Source: Actinopolyspora mortivallis DSM 44261 (lineage in GTDB: Bacteria; Actinomycetota; Actinomycetes; Mycobacteriales; Pseudonocardiaceae). From it: a DNA stretch of 64,000 bases. The notes beneath the pieces are model-generated. The model did no database searches and was not told the origin of the DNA. It was given only the letters and a program-made list of their open reading frames with translations. Below, piece after piece: positions 1 through 8,893 of this stretch (position 1 is its first letter; each line of letters begins with the position of its first letter). The translations under genes were made by a program, and so were the position numbers. The DNA is taken from assembly GCF_000384035.1 (NCBI RefSeq), contig NZ_KB913024.1:945655-1009654 (forward strand). The letters are read 5' to 3'.

Positions 1-383
1 AGTTGCAGAACGAGATCTCCCTGGAGGCCAACGAGGCCCTGGTGGGCAGTGAGGTCGAACTGCTCGTCGCCGAGGGGGCGGGTCGCAAGAACGCCCACAC
101 CGCACGCTGGTCGGGACGCGCCCGGGACGGACGTCTGGTGCACTTCACCCCGGACGAGGAACTCCGGGAACGGCTCCGACCGGGGGACGTGGTCCGCACC
201 CGGATCAGCCAGGCCGCTCCGCACCACCTGTTGGCCGACGGGGGGCTGCTGGACCACCGCCGCACGAAGGCGGGGGACCACTGGGAGGCGGGCCAGCGGC
301 CCAAGACCTCCGGGGTGACCCTCGGTCTTCCCTCCTTCGGGGCGCCGGCCGGCGAGCCCGTGGAACAGGGGTGTGGCTGTTGA
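1..383 (+). CDS. miaB: tRNA 2-methylthio-N6-isopentenyladenosine synthase MiaB, C-terminal part (5' truncated by window edge)
   Basis: Only the last ~126 codons are present; the first complete codon is at position 3. The visible part is a TRAM domain (roughly residues 10-75 of the fragment, with the EVELLVAEG and GRLVHF strands), the RNA-binding tail of radical-SAM methylthiotransferases, followed by a Gly/Pro-rich end finishing in CGC. The radical-SAM and Fe-S domains lie outside the window. MiaB adds the 2-methylthio group to i6A37 of tRNA, using the product of MiaA, which is encoded 3 kb downstream. The assignment rests on the TRAM domain plus the conserved miaB...miaA-dapF-hflX gene order; other TRAM proteins are the alternative. 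Confidence 0.85.
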   Translation, partial: LQNEISLEANEALVGSEVELLVAEGAGRKNAHTARWSGRARDGRLVHFTPDEELRERLRPGDVVRTRISQAAPHHLLADGGLLDHRRTKAGDHWEAGQRPKTSGVTLGLPSFGAPAGEPVEQGCGC

Positions 384-427
384 GGGAGGACGCGCGGACC
401 GAGGGGTTCCCGACGGAGGAGAACGAG

Positions 428-901
428 GTGGAGCAGTCCGAACGGCGAGAGTTCCGCACCGCGTCGCCGGGGGCCGAGCGTGCCGCCGGGCGCTGGATCG
501 ATCCCGGCGGACGAGCGCTGGTCATCGTCGGGGTGATGCTGGTTCTGGTGCTCACGGCGGTGCTGCCCTGGATCGGCGGGGCCAGCGGCTGGCAGGTGAT
601 CGCCGGACAGGCGGACCCGGTGTTGGAGATAGGGCTGCTGCCCCGGTTGTTCTCGATCAACGCCACCGTCGCCGGGGTGCTGCTGGGGGCGCTGACCCTG
701 GCCACCCGACGGTGGCCCGTCGCGTGGATCACGGCGATGGCGTGTTCGGTGGTCACCGTCGAGGGAGTCATCGCGATCTGGTCGAGGCAGACCGTGCCCC
801 CCGGACAGCCCGGTGGCCCCTCCTTCGGGTTGGTGCTCGCCGTGGTGGCGATGGCCGTGCTGGCGGTCCAGTGGCTGCGTATCGTCTGGTCCCGCCCGTG
901 A
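428..901 (+). CDS. Conserved membrane protein (Rv2732c-like)
   Basis: A 157-residue protein with an acidic/polar N-terminus of about 30 residues and four predicted membrane segments (roughly residues 30-50, 68-86, 92-110 and 127-148). Function is unknown. The start is the GTG at 428 because AGGAG lies 6 nt upstream (417-421); an upstream GTG at 371 would overlap miaB and lacks a Shine-Dalgarno. It sits just after miaB, where mycobacteria carry Rv2732c, a membrane protein of similar size, so the family call comes from context. The gene is probably cotranscribed with miaB. It converges on the DUF349 gene. Confidence 0.7.
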   Translation: MEQSERREFRTASPGAERAAGRWIDPGGRALVIVGVMLVLVLTAVLPWIGGASGWQVIAGQADPVLEIGLLPRLFSINATVAGVLLGALTLATRRWPVAWITAMACSVVTVEGVIAIWSRQTVPPGQPGGPSFGLVLAVVAMAVLAVQWLRIVWSRP

Positions 902-992
902 GCGGTGCCCACGGATCCGCCGTGGGGAACCGACCTGGACGCGGTCCGAAAGCGAAAATCCGTCGGGAACGTCCCGGCGTGACCGACCGTAC

Positions 993-1018
993 GGCCCGGG
1001 AAGCCCTCCTCCCGGGCC
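993..1018. terminator. Hairpin between convergent genes
   Basis: Perfect 9-bp inverted repeat GGCCCGGGA / TCCCGGGCC with an 8-nt loop, lying between the stop of the membrane-protein gene (901) and the stop of the DUF349 gene (1031). There is no U-tract, so it is a stem-only, probably bidirectional terminator. Confidence 0.5.
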
Positions 1019-1030
1019 ACGGTCCTTCGG

Positions 1031-2353
1031 TCACCGGTCGGTCAACGCGTTCTCCGCGGCGTTCAGCCACTCCCGCCACTGTCGGGCCTGCTGCTCGTAC
1101 TGCTCGGCCCGTTTGCGGTCCCCCGCCGAGCGGGCCTTCTGCGCCTGCTGCTCGTACTGCTCGACACGTTCCCGGAACTGCTCCACCCGAGCCTGGGCCT
1201 CCGGGTCCGTCCGACGCCACTCGGTGTTGGCGGCCTCGCGTACCCGCTCGTTCACCGCGCGGAGCCTGCCCTCCAACTCCTTGATCCGTTCCCGGGGGAC
1301 CTTGCCGATCTCGTTCCAGCGCTGCTGAACGCGTTGCAGCTGTGCCTGGGCGGCGTTCAGGTCGACGCTCGGGTCGATCCTTTCGGCCTCGGCGAGCAGT
1401 TCCTCCTTCAGCCTGGCGTTCTCGGCGAACTCGGCGTCGCGTTCGGCGAAGGCCTCGGCCCTGCGGCCGAAGAACCTGTCCTGGGCCGCCCGGAACCGTT
1501 TCCACAGCGCCTCGTCGCTGTCCTTGGGGGCGCGTCCCACGGACTTCCACTCGGCCATGAGCTGCTTGTACCGCTCCGCCGTGGGGCCCCAGTCGGTGGA
1601 CTCGGTCAGCGACTCCGCCTCGGCGACCAGCTCCTGCTTGCGTTCCTTCGCCGCGTTGCGCTGCCGGTCCAGTTCCGCGAAGTGGGAGCCGCGCCGCCGG
1701 TTGAACGCGTCCCTGGCCTTGGTGAACCGCTTCCACAGCGCGTCGTCGGTCTTGCGGTCCACCCCCTTGATGGTCTTCCACTCGTCCAGGATGGCCCGCA
1801 GCCTGTCGCCGGCGGCCTTCCAACTGGTGGACTCGGCACCGATCTGCTCGGCCTCGGCGACCAGCGCCTCCTTGCGGGCCACCGCGTCGGCGCGGGCCTT
1901 CTCCCGTTCCTGACGGGCCCGTTCCACCGCGTCCTCGGCCCGCGCGACCACGTGGTCCAGGCGCGCGGCCAACGCGTCCACGTCGCCGACGACCGAGGCC
2001 TCGGGCAGTCCGTCCCGCAGATGCCTGGCGTTGGACAGTGCCTGCTTGGGGTCTCCCGCCCCCGTCGAGATCCGGGTTTCGAGCAGTTCCACTTCGGTAC
2101 GCAGGTCGTCGAAACGTCGGGCGAAGTGGGCAAGCCCCTCCTGCGGTTCGCCGGCCTGCCAGGCCCCGACGAAACGGTCCCCGGCCGAGGTGTGTACGTA
2201 GACCTGGCCCTCGGAGTCGATCCGGCCCCAGCGCGCCGGATCGCTGGAGGCGATCGGTACCGCGGGCGCGGCGCCACGTCCCGAATCGCTCGTCGTCGAG
2301 TCCGTGGCCGCCGGTGCGTCGGCGGTGTTCGGCGTCGTGTCCTGGTCTGTCAT
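1031..2353 (-). CDS. DUF349 domain protein
   Basis: A 440-residue, very charged, helix-rich protein (Glu/Arg/Ala) containing tandem DUF349 repeats, recognisable as W-K..G.....D..LW.RF..A.D.F blocks near residues 145-215, 218-290 and 295-370. A Ser/Ala/Thr-rich N-terminal tail of ~30 residues precedes a small globular segment. The ATG at 2353 has GGAGGA about 8 nt upstream. DUF349 proteins are thought to be helical nucleic-acid or ribosome-associated factors, but the biochemical role is not settled. The same gene occupies this place in mycobacteria (Rv2731). Confidence 0.85.
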   Translation of the reverse strand: MTDQDTTPNTADAPAATDSTTSDSGRGAAPAVPIASSDPARWGRIDSEGQVYVHTSAGDRFVGAWQAGEPQEGLAHFARRFDDLRTEVELLETRISTGAGDPKQALSNARHLRDGLPEASVVGDVDALAARLDHVVARAEDAVERARQEREKARADAVARKEALVAEAEQIGAESTSWKAAGDRLRAILDEWKTIKGVDRKTDDALWKRFTKARDAFNRRRGSHFAELDRQRNAAKERKQELVAEAESLTESTDWGPTAERYKQLMAEWKSVGRAPKDSDEALWKRFRAAQDRFFGRRAEAFAERDAEFAENARLKEELLAEAERIDPSVDLNAAQAQLQRVQQRWNEIGKVPRERIKELEGRLRAVNERVREAANTEWRRTDPEAQARVEQFRERVEQYEQQAQKARSAGDRKRAEQYEQQARQWREWLNAAENALTDR

Positions 2354-2747
2354 GGCCGGCTTCCTCCTTCTGCCCGCTCAGGTGCTCGTGCCGGGCACGA
2401 GCGCCCCGCCTCGGCGGCGGGGCCGGCACGTGGCGGCACGTGTTCGGTGTGCCGCCGACGGCGTGTTCACACAGCCGGGCCGTGCGTCAACCAGTCCGCC
2501 ACGCCTGGGCAGCGCGCGGTCCCGGGGCCGGTGCGCGAACCGGATCTTCCTTTCGGGGAAACGGCCGGTCCGGCTGTGGCCGACGACGCCCGGTGACAGC
2601 TCTTCCGGGAGAGTGTGCTCCCACCACGATATTGGACGGTACCTCCGCTGTGGAGGCAGGAATCCGTTCCCGTGTTCTTCCGGCGGTTCCCACCCGTGGC
2701 CACCCGGGCCCCGTCCGTCCCTCCACGGGGCTCTACCGTTCGTCGGT
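2354..2747. other. Intergenic region between divergent genes
   Basis: About 390 bp with no convincing gene. It holds the DUF349 Shine-Dalgarno, a CCCCGCC/GGCGGGG hairpin (2404-2422), a short GGCACGTG direct repeat just after it, and the -10 hexamer of the next plus-strand gene. Open frames crossing it lack start signals and normal codon bias. Confidence 0.5.
2734..2739 (+). promoter_or_regulatory. -10 hexamer TACCGT, leaderless promoter
   Basis: TACCGT ends 8 bp before the GTG at 2748. This matches the -10 to start-codon spacing seen upstream of miaA, dapF, acuC and dut in this window, implying transcription starts at or next to the start codon. Confidence 0.45.
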
Positions 2748-3464
2748 GTGATGAGCCGTGTCGTCGTGGTCCCCCAACCGCCCCTGCTGGTTCCCAGGCT
2801 GACCGTGCGGGCCTCTCCCGAGGTGGCCGAGTTGCGCGACGCCTGCCGCCGTGCGGTCGCCCTGCTGGCCGAAGTGAGCGGGGAGTGGCTCGCCCTCGGT
2901 ACCGACAGCGAGATCACCGGGGAATTGCCGCCCACCACGAGGGGCACTTTCGCCGGCTTCGGTGTCGACGTGCCCGTGAGTTTCGGGCCGGCGGCGGCGT
3001 CCTGCCCCGAGGAGACTCTCCCGCTTCCCGCGCTGGTGGGCGGATGGTTGCGGGAACAGGCCGGGGCGAACGGGATGCGGATGTGGCTGTTGGACGAGGC
3101 CGGCACCGCCGAACGGGCCCGTGAGGTCGGCTCGGAACTGGCGGAGGCCGCGGACACGGACCGGACAGCGTTGCTGGTGCTCGCCGACGGCCCCCGCGAG
3201 TTCGGTGCCTACGGCAGGGAGGGCGATCCCGCCCGGGCCACCGCGCTGCTGCGCGCGGGACTGTCCGGTCCGGATCCGCACAGTCTGGAGCAGCTGGGGG
3301 AGCCGGTGGCGACCCGGTCCGGGGTGCGGGGCGGGGCGGCGCTGCGTGCGTTGGCCGGTCTGCTCGCCTCGGACGGGGGGCGCTGGGAGGCCGAACTGCT
3401 CTACTCGGCCGCGCCTTTCGGGGTGGGATACCACGTGGCGGTGTGGAGCCGGTCGGGGCGGTGA
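2748..3464 (+). CDS. Class III extradiol dioxygenase-like (LigB-fold) protein, Rv2728c-like
   Basis: A 238-residue Ala/Gly-rich protein. It opens with the VVVVPQPPLLVP strand typical of LigB/AmmeMemoRadiSam-B folds, has a central ALLVLADGPREFGAYG region and ends FGVGYHVAVW. I cannot point to a full set of iron ligands, so enzymatic activity is doubtful. Start is GTG 2748 or ATG 2751; the -10 at 2734 favours a leaderless GTG. It lies immediately upstream of miaA, as in mycobacteria, where the homologue is also uncharacterised. Confidence 0.7.
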   Translation: MMSRVVVVPQPPLLVPRLTVRASPEVAELRDACRRAVALLAEVSGEWLALGTDSEITGELPPTTRGTFAGFGVDVPVSFGPAAASCPEETLPLPALVGGWLREQAGANGMRMWLLDEAGTAERAREVGSELAEAADTDRTALLVLADGPREFGAYGREGDPARATALLRAGLSGPDPHSLEQLGEPVATRSGVRGGAALRALAGLLASDGGRWEAELLYSAAPFGVGYHVAVWSRSGR

Positions 3465-3543
3465 TGAGCTCGTCGGCCGGCGCCCGGTCGGAGGCGAGTG
3501 GAGTTCGGGACGCGGGGTTCGCCGTCCGTGTCCCGAGGCTGCC

Positions 3544-3549
3544 TAGGCT
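3544..3549 (+). promoter_or_regulatory. -10 hexamer TAGGCT of miaA, leaderless
   Basis: TAGGCT is 6 bp before the miaA GTG (3556). No Shine-Dalgarno is needed if the transcript starts at the GTG. No clear -35 is visible. Confidence 0.55.
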
Positions 3550-3555
3550 GGAGGG

Positions 3556-4530
3556 GTGCCCACGATGATGCCGTGTCCGCTCGCCGTCGTCGGCCCCACC
3601 GCGACCGGAAAGTCCGAGCTGGCCCTGCGCCTCGCCGAACGGTGCGGCGGGGAGATCGTCAACGCCGACGCCATGCAGCTCTACCGGGGCATGGACATCG
3701 GTACGGCCAAGACGCCGCCCGAGCTGCGCCGGGGCGTCGCGCACCATCAGCTGGACGTGCTCGACGTCACCGAGAACGCCTCGGTGGCCGCCTACCAGCG
3801 GCAGGCCCGGGCAACCGTGGAGCGGTTGTTACGGGAGGGCGTGCCGCCGATCGTCGTCGGCGGGTCCGGTCTGTACGTGCAGGCGCTGCTGGACGAGCTG
3901 GACTTTCCCGGGACCGATCCCGCCGTGCGGGCCCGGTGGGAGGAGCGGTTGCAGCTGCTCGGCAGCGCGCGGCTGCACCGGGAACTGGCCGAGCTGGATC
4001 CGCCCGCCGCCGAGTCCATCCCGAGTTCCAACGGGCGTCGGCTGGTGCGTGCCCTGGAGGTCATCGAGATCACCGGAAGACGGTTCTCCGCCAACCTGCC
4101 GGAGCCGGGGCCGCCCCGTTACGGGACGGTGCTGGTCGGGCTGGACCGTCCGGTGGCGGAACTGGACCGGCGGGTCAACAGGAGGGTCGCGGAGATGTTC
4201 GACGCCGGTCTGGTGACCGAGGTGCGCCGACTGGAGCGGGCCGGGTTGCGTCACGGGCGCACGGCCTCCAGGGCGTTGGGCTACCAGCAGGTGCTCGCCG
4301 AACTGGACTCCTCCGCCGACATGAGCGGGGCCGCTGCGGAAACCGCGCGGTTGACCAGGAAGTTCGTTCGCAGACAGCGCTCCTGGTTCCGGCGGGACAA
4401 GCGGATCCACTGGGTGGAGGCGGGCGCTTCGGACCTGGAGAACACGGTGCTGCGGCTGTGGGCGAGCGGCTGTTCGGGGGAACGGGCGCCGTCCCGTGAG
4501 CACGGCGGGACGGGACCGTCCGGGGGATAG
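3556..4530 (+). CDS. miaA: tRNA dimethylallyltransferase MiaA
   Basis: 324 residues, the usual MiaA length. It transfers a dimethylallyl group from DMAPP to N6 of A37 in tRNAs reading UNN codons; MiaB then methylthiolates the product. The P-loop GPTATGKS is at residues 13-20, followed by the [16 protein letters not shown] motif (residues ~38-53), [12 protein letters not shown], and the C-terminal RQRSWFRRD segment that contacts tRNA. GTG at 3556 is preferred because a TAGGCT -10 sits 6 bp upstream; an in-frame ATG at 3568 (fifth codon) is the alternative. The stop codon TAG forms part of the dapF -10 element. Confidence 0.97.
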   Translation: MPTMMPCPLAVVGPTATGKSELALRLAERCGGEIVNADAMQLYRGMDIGTAKTPPELRRGVAHHQLDVLDVTENASVAAYQRQARATVERLLREGVPPIVVGGSGLYVQALLDELDFPGTDPAVRARWEERLQLLGSARLHRELAELDPPAAESIPSSNGRRLVRALEVIEITGRRFSANLPEPGPPRYGTVLVGLDRPVAELDRRVNRRVAEMFDAGLVTEVRRLERAGLRHGRTASRALGYQQVLAELDSSADMSGAAAETARLTRKFVRRQRSWFRRDKRIHWVEAGASDLENTVLRLWASGCSGERAPSREHGGTGPSGG

Positions 4531-4533
4531 ACT
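4528..4533 (+). promoter_or_regulatory. -10 hexamer TAGACT of dapF, overlapping the miaA stop codon
   Basis: TAGACT lies 6 bp before the dapF GTG (4540). Its first three bases are the miaA stop codon TAG, so one trinucleotide serves translation termination and transcription initiation. It predicts a leaderless dapF transcript independent of miaA read-through. Confidence 0.55.
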
Positions 4534-4539
4534 GGCCCG

Positions 4540-5418
4540 GTGCAGTCTTACACGGGACCGGAGTTCTTCAAGGGCCACGGCACCGAGAACGATTTCGTCG
4601 TGCTGCCCGATCCACGTGGTGAGCTGGAGCTGACCCCGGACAGGGTTCGGGCGTTGTGCGACCGCAGGCGTGGTCTGGGAGGCGACGGCGTGCTCCGGGT
4701 GGTGCCCACTGCTCTGCTGGGTGAGCCGGCACCCGGTGACGTTCCGTCCGGTGCGTGGTTCATGGACTACCGCAACGCCGACGGCTCGGTGGCCGAGATG
4801 TGCGGCAACGGTGTGCGGGTGTTCGCGCGGTACCTCTTCGAGGCGGGACTGGTTTCCGCCGGTGAGTTCGTGGTCGGCACCAGGGCGGGCGCGCGCACCG
4901 TGGGAGTGGGGCCGCCGGGACGGGTGACGGTGGACATGGGGGCCGCCGCCGTCCGCGGGCACTCCAGTGTGACCATCGACGGCTACGCCATGTCGGCGCT
5001 GTCGGTGGACCTGGGAAACCCGCATCTGGTGTGTCTGACCGGGGAGGTCTCCGAGCTCGACCTGTCGGTGCGGCCGGGCTACGACCCCGAACTCTTCCCC
5101 CAGGGGGTGAACATCGAGCTGGTCGAGCCGCTCGACGGGGAACGGATCAGGATGCGGGTCTACGAGCGTGGAGTGGGTGAGACCCGTTCCTGCGGCACCG
5201 GAACCGTGGCGGCCACGGCCGCCGTGGTGCGCGCCGCCGGGGAGGAGCGCGGCTCCCGGATCGTGCTGGTGCCCGGGGGCGCCGTGGAGGTCGAGGTCAC
5301 TCCCGAGACGAGCACGCTCACCGGGCCCGCCGAACTGGTGGCGCACGGACGGCTGGACGCCGCGTGGTGGAGTTGTCCCGAGGGGGCCCCGTTGACCGTT
5401 TCGGGGGTTGATCGCTGA
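4540..5418 (+). CDS. dapF: Diaminopimelate epimerase DapF
   Basis: 292 residues. It converts LL-DAP to meso-DAP for lysine and peptidoglycan synthesis in the cytosol. The two catalytic cysteines are both visible: Cys88 in AEMCGNGVR and Cys218 in RSCGTGTVA, and the N-terminal GTENDFVV motif is present. The fold is two pseudo-symmetric halves of about 130 residues. The start is GTG 4540, with no Shine-Dalgarno but a TAGACT hexamer 6 bp upstream. The gene follows miaA by 9 bp, and hflX follows on the same strand. Confidence 0.97.
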   Translation: MQSYTGPEFFKGHGTENDFVVLPDPRGELELTPDRVRALCDRRRGLGGDGVLRVVPTALLGEPAPGDVPSGAWFMDYRNADGSVAEMCGNGVRVFARYLFEAGLVSAGEFVVGTRAGARTVGVGPPGRVTVDMGAAAVRGHSSVTIDGYAMSALSVDLGNPHLVCLTGEVSELDLSVRPGYDPELFPQGVNIELVEPLDGERIRMRVYERGVGETRSCGTGTVAATAAVVRAAGEERGSRIVLVPGGAVEVEVTPETSTLTGPAELVAHGRLDAAWWSCPEGAPLTVSGVDR

Positions 5419-5440
5419 AAAGCGGTGGACGAACGTGCCA

Positions 5441-5446
5441 TAATAC
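5441..5446 (+). promoter_or_regulatory. Candidate -10 (TAATAC) upstream of hflX
   Basis: ATAATACAT is an unusually AT-rich patch in GC-rich sequence between dapF and hflX. If it is the -10, transcription starts near 5453 and the hflX start must lie downstream of that. The -35 is not obvious. Confidence 0.35.
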
Positions 5447-5538
5447 ATGGTGGTCGGGTCGTTTCCGACATCCCCGTGCGGGAGGGGAAACGGGCGGACC
5501 GTGTTCGAACGAGCCACGAGCAGCTGAGTAAGGATTAC

Positions 5539-7044
5539 TTGACAAACCGTTACTTCACCGAGGAGCGCTTCGGGGGTGCCCCGGAGCGGGGAATCGACAC
5601 GGACAACGTCGACGGGCACGTGAACGGCACGGCCGGGCACGTACCGGAGGGGGACGAACTCTCGGTCGGCGAGCTGGAACGGGCCGAACGTGCCTCGCTG
5701 CGGCGGGTCTCCGGGCTGTCCACCGAGCTTTCCGACATCACCGAGGTCGAGTACCGACGCCTGCGACTGGAACGGGTCGTGCTCGTCGGGGTGTGGACCG
5801 AAGGGACTTCGGAACAGGCCGAGGCCTCGCTGGGGGAGCTGGCCCGGCTGGCCGAAACCGCCGGCTCCGAGGTGCTGGACGGAGTGGTCCAGCGCAGGAA
5901 CCGCCCCGACCCCGCCACGTACGTGGGAGCGGGCAAGGTACGCGAACTTCGCGACATAGCCCTGGCGGCCGGTGCGGACACGGTGATCTGCGATGGTGAG
6001 TTGGCCCCGGGGCAGCTGAGACAACTGGAGGAGAAGCTCAAGCTCAAGGTCGTGGACCGCACGGCGCTGATCCTGGACATCTTCGCCCAGCACGCCAACT
6101 CCAAGGAGGGCAAGGCCCAGGTCGAGCTGGCCCAGTTGCAGTACTACCTGCCGCGACTGCGTGGCTGGGGTGACAAGATGTCCCGGCAGGCCGGTGGGCG
6201 TGCCGGCGGCGGTAACGGCGGTGTCGGTACCCGTGGTCCCGGTGAGACCAAGATGGAGACCGACCGCAGGCGGATCCACAAGCGGATCAGCAAGCTCCGC
6301 AAGGAACTCGCGGCGATGAGCACGATCCGCGAGACCAAGCGTTCCCGGCGCGTGGCGAACTCGGTGCCCTCGGTGGCCATCGCCGGCTACACCAACGCGG
6401 GCAAGTCGAGCCTGCTCAACGCCCTGACCGGTAACGGTCTGCTGGTGGAGGACTCGCTGTTCGCGACGTTGGATCCGGCCACCCGGCAGGCGCGGACCGT
6501 GGACGGCAGACCCTACACGCTCAGCGACACGGTCGGCTTCGTGCGTCACCTGCCCCACCAGCTCGTCGAGGCCTTCCGCTCCACCATCGAGGAGGTCACC
6601 AGGGCCGATCTGCTGCTGCACGTCGTGGACGGGGCGGACGCGGCCCCGCACGAGCAGGTGAGTGCCGTGCGGCAGGTCCTCTCCGAGATCGGTGCCGAAC
6701 AGGACTCGACGGGGCCTCCGGAGATCGTGGTGGTGAACAAGGCGGACTCCCTGGACGCCACCAAGTTCGCCCAGCTGCGAGGTCTGCTTCCCGAGGCGCT
6801 GTTCGTCTCGGCACGTTCCGGTGCCGGACTCGACGAGCTGCACGCCGCGATCGCGGAGTGGCTGCCCCGGCCGGAGGTGTACGTGGACGCCCTGGTGCCC
6901 TACACGCGAGGCGAACTCGTCTCCCGGGTGCACACCGAGGGGGAGCTGATGGAGCGGGAGCACACCGCCGAGGGCACCAGACTGCGTGCCAAGGTGCGCA
7001 CCGAGCTGGCCAACGCCCTCGAACCGTTCGCGACGACGGCGTGA
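5539..7044 (+). CDS. hflX: Ribosome-associated GTPase HflX
   Basis: A 501-residue GTPase that splits or rescues ribosomes. Domains: the N-terminal HflX domain (LERVVLVGVWTEG to VVDRTALILDIFAQHA), a glycine-rich linker (RAGGGNGGVGTRGPGE), and the G domain with G1 GYTNAGKSS, G3 DTVGF and G4 NKAD. The G5 region SARSG is also seen. The start is uncertain. The frame is open from GTG 5425, but the promoter-like patch at 5441 lies inside that extension. TTG 5539 has AAGGA 4 nt upstream, and GTG 5476 is a third option. The end is firm. Confidence 0.93.
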   Translation: MTNRYFTEERFGGAPERGIDTDNVDGHVNGTAGHVPEGDELSVGELERAERASLRRVSGLSTELSDITEVEYRRLRLERVVLVGVWTEGTSEQAEASLGELARLAETAGSEVLDGVVQRRNRPDPATYVGAGKVRELRDIALAAGADTVICDGELAPGQLRQLEEKLKLKVVDRTALILDIFAQHANSKEGKAQVELAQLQYYLPRLRGWGDKMSRQAGGRAGGGNGGVGTRGPGETKMETDRRRIHKRISKLRKELAAMSTIRETKRSRRVANSVPSVAIAGYTNAGKSSLLNALTGNGLLVEDSLFATLDPATRQARTVDGRPYTLSDTVGFVRHLPHQLVEAFRSTIEEVTRADLLLHVVDGADAAPHEQVSAVRQVLSEIGAEQDSTGPPEIVVVNKADSLDATKFAQLRGLLPEALFVSARSGAGLDELHAAIAEWLPRPEVYVDALVPYTRGELVSRVHTEGELMEREHTAEGTRLRAKVRTELANALEPFATTA

Positions 7045-7054
7045 GCGCGGCCTC

Positions 7055-8110
7055 GTGCGACGGGTCGCCCTCGTGCTCCTGGTGGCCGCTGCCTCGCTCG
7101 TCGCCGCAGGCGGGCGGGGAATCGCCCGTTCCGGGGACGTGCCGGTCGCCGAGGCCGCGGCTCCCACGGTGCACTGCACACCCCGGGACGAGCGGCTGAG
7201 TGAGTTGTCCGGCCTAGTCGCGGGTCCGGACGGCTGGTACGCCGTCCCTGACGGGGGCAGCCGGTTGCGGGTCTACGAGATGAGTCCTCGGGACTGCTCG
7301 GTCGTGGACTCGTACCACTGGAACGTGGATCCCTACGACGTGGAGGACCTGGCTCGTTCCCCGGACGGCAGGCTGTGGGTGGCCGACACGGGGGACAACA
7401 GCGGACGTCGGGACACGATCGCCGTGCACGTGGTTTCCCCGGACAGCGGTTCGGCTCGGCTCTACCGGATGCGCTACCCCGACGGCCCGCACGACGCGGA
7501 GGCGTTGCTGCTCGGGCGGGACGGTGTTCCCCACGTGGTGACCAAGAATCCTTTCGGCACGGCCGGGGTCTACAGGCCCGTGGGGGAACTCGACGAACGA
7601 CACCCGGTGGAGCTGGAACGTGTGACGACGCTGCGACTGGAGTCGACGGACACTCCGGGTGGCCCGGTGCCGAGTGCCTTCGGTTCGGTGGCGGTCACCG
7701 GGGCGGCGACGAGCGCCGAACACGAGGTCCTGGCGGTTCGCACCTACACGGAGGTGTACCTGTACCCGGTTTCCGGCAGTGTTCCGGAGACCCTCGCCCG
7801 TGATCCTCTGCGGATCCCACTTCCGGGGGAGCCCCAGGGGGAGGCGGTGGCGTTCACACCGCGGGGCGATCTGTTGTCGGCCTCGGAGCAGCTCGGTCCG
7901 GTGAACATCGTCCCGAACGCCCTGGAGCTCGCCGACGGGCGGACGCGGGATTCCGGGACGGAGGGATCACCGACCCCCGACGACTCCGACAGTTCCGCCG
8001 AAGGCGGTGGACGAGCGGGAGAGTTCCTCCCGGGCGGGGCCGCCCTGGCGGTGGGGGTGCTTCTCGTCGTGCTGGGTGTGCTCTCGGTGGCCGCGCGGCG
8101 TCGCCGCTGA
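7055..8110 (+). CDS. Secreted, membrane-anchored beta-propeller-like protein
   Basis: 351 residues. An N-terminal signal peptide (RRVALVLLVAAASLVAAGG) is followed by an extracellular region with repeated LSELSGLVAGPDG, DVEDLARSPDGRLWVADTGDN and GEAVAFTPRGDLLSASE segments, typical of propeller blades. Then come an acidic Ser/Asp linker and a C-terminal membrane segment (AALAVGVLLVVLGVLSV) ending in RRRR. This is a type-I orientation with the bulk outside. A FLPGG before the last helix is not an LPXTG sortase motif. GTG 7055, 10 nt after the hflX stop, places the signal peptide correctly. Function is unknown. It converges on lexA. Confidence 0.75.
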   Translation: MRRVALVLLVAAASLVAAGGRGIARSGDVPVAEAAAPTVHCTPRDERLSELSGLVAGPDGWYAVPDGGSRLRVYEMSPRDCSVVDSYHWNVDPYDVEDLARSPDGRLWVADTGDNSGRRDTIAVHVVSPDSGSARLYRMRYPDGPHDAEALLLGRDGVPHVVTKNPFGTAGVYRPVGELDERHPVELERVTTLRLESTDTPGGPVPSAFGSVAVTGAATSAEHEVLAVRTYTEVYLYPVSGSVPETLARDPLRIPLPGEPQGEAVAFTPRGDLLSASEQLGPVNIVPNALELADGRTRDSGTEGSPTPDDSDSSAEGGGRAGEFLPGGAALAVGVLLVVLGVLSVAARRRR

Positions 8111-8137
8111 GACCGCCGACTCCCGGTTCCGGTGTTC

Positions 8138-8845
8138 TCAGAGTCTGCGCAGCACCGCCACCACTTTGCCCAGGATGGTGGCCTCGTCGCCGAGGATGGG
8201 CTCGTAGCTGTCGTTGTGGGGCAGCAGCCAGACGTGCTCCTCGGTGCGTTTGAGGGTTTTGACCGTGGCTTCCCCCTCGATCATCGCGGCGACCACGTCC
8301 CCGTTCTCCGCGTCCGGTTGCTGGCGGACGGCGACCCAGTCGCCGTCGGTGATGGCCAGGCCGGTCATGGAGTCCCCGACCACGCTCAGCAGGAAGAGGG
8401 ACCCCTCGCCCACGAGTTCCCGGGGAAGGGGGAGGACGTTCTCCACGGACTGTTCCGCGAGGACCGGTCCGCCCGCCGCGATGCGTCCGAGGAGGGGGAC
8501 ACGGGCGGGCTCCTTCGGGGAGGGAGGTTCCGGCGTCGCCGGGGAGCCTGCCTCGTCCGAGGTGGTCAGGACACCGACCGTGCGCGGGCGGTGTGGGTCG
8601 CGGCGCAGGTATCCCCGGCGTTCGAGGGCACGCAGCTGGTAGGCCACCGAGGAGGTGGAGGTCAGCCCCACGGCCTCGCCGATCTCCCGCACGCTCGGCG
8701 GGTATCCGTGCTCGTGCATCCAGTCGCGCACCGTGTCGAGCACGCGGCGTTGACGTGGGGTGAGTTCGGTTCCGTCGGAGGGGTCCGTTCCGGAGTGCTC
8801 CACTTCGGAAGTGCCGGACGCGGAGGGATCGGGCGCGTGGTTCAC
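8138..8845 (-). CDS. lexA: SOS repressor LexA
   Basis: 235 residues. The N-terminal winged helix (residues ~28-92, [28 protein letters not shown]) binds SOS boxes. The C-terminal S24 autopeptidase carries the Ala124-Gly125 cleavage site, nucleophile Ser159 in VVGDSMTG and general-base Lys196. The acidic linker between them is longer than in E. coli, as in other actinobacteria. GTG 8845 has GGAGG about 8 nt upstream; longer frames extending to 9433 lack start signals. An SOS box in its own promoter (8919-8934) indicates autoregulation. Confidence 0.97.
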   Translation of the reverse strand: MNHAPDPSASGTSEVEHSGTDPSDGTELTPRQRRVLDTVRDWMHEHGYPPSVREIGEAVGLTSTSSVAYQLRALERRGYLRRDPHRPRTVGVLTTSDEAGSPATPEPPSPKEPARVPLLGRIAAGGPVLAEQSVENVLPLPRELVGEGSLFLLSVVGDSMTGLAITDGDWVAVRQQPDAENGDVVAAMIEGEATVKTLKRTEEHVWLLPHNDSYEPILGDEATILGKVVAVLRRL

Positions 8846-8893
8846 CGTCGGAACCTCCTGTCCACCACTGTGCGCGAGCGCTGACTGGTTTCC

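Noticed and set aside
5425-5538. N-terminal extension of hflX from GTG 5425
   Set aside because: It contains a promoter-like AT-rich patch and no recognisable HflX sequence; kept only as an alternative start.
3829-7179. Very long open frame (1116 codons) on the minus strand opposite miaA, dapF and hflX
   Set aside because: It is a shadow of GC-rich third positions in three certain plus-strand genes, with no family resemblance and no ribosome site.
8005-8110. Possible sortase signal at the C-terminus of the propeller protein
   Set aside because: The sequence is FLPGG, not LPXTG; the helix plus RRRR fits a plain membrane anchor.
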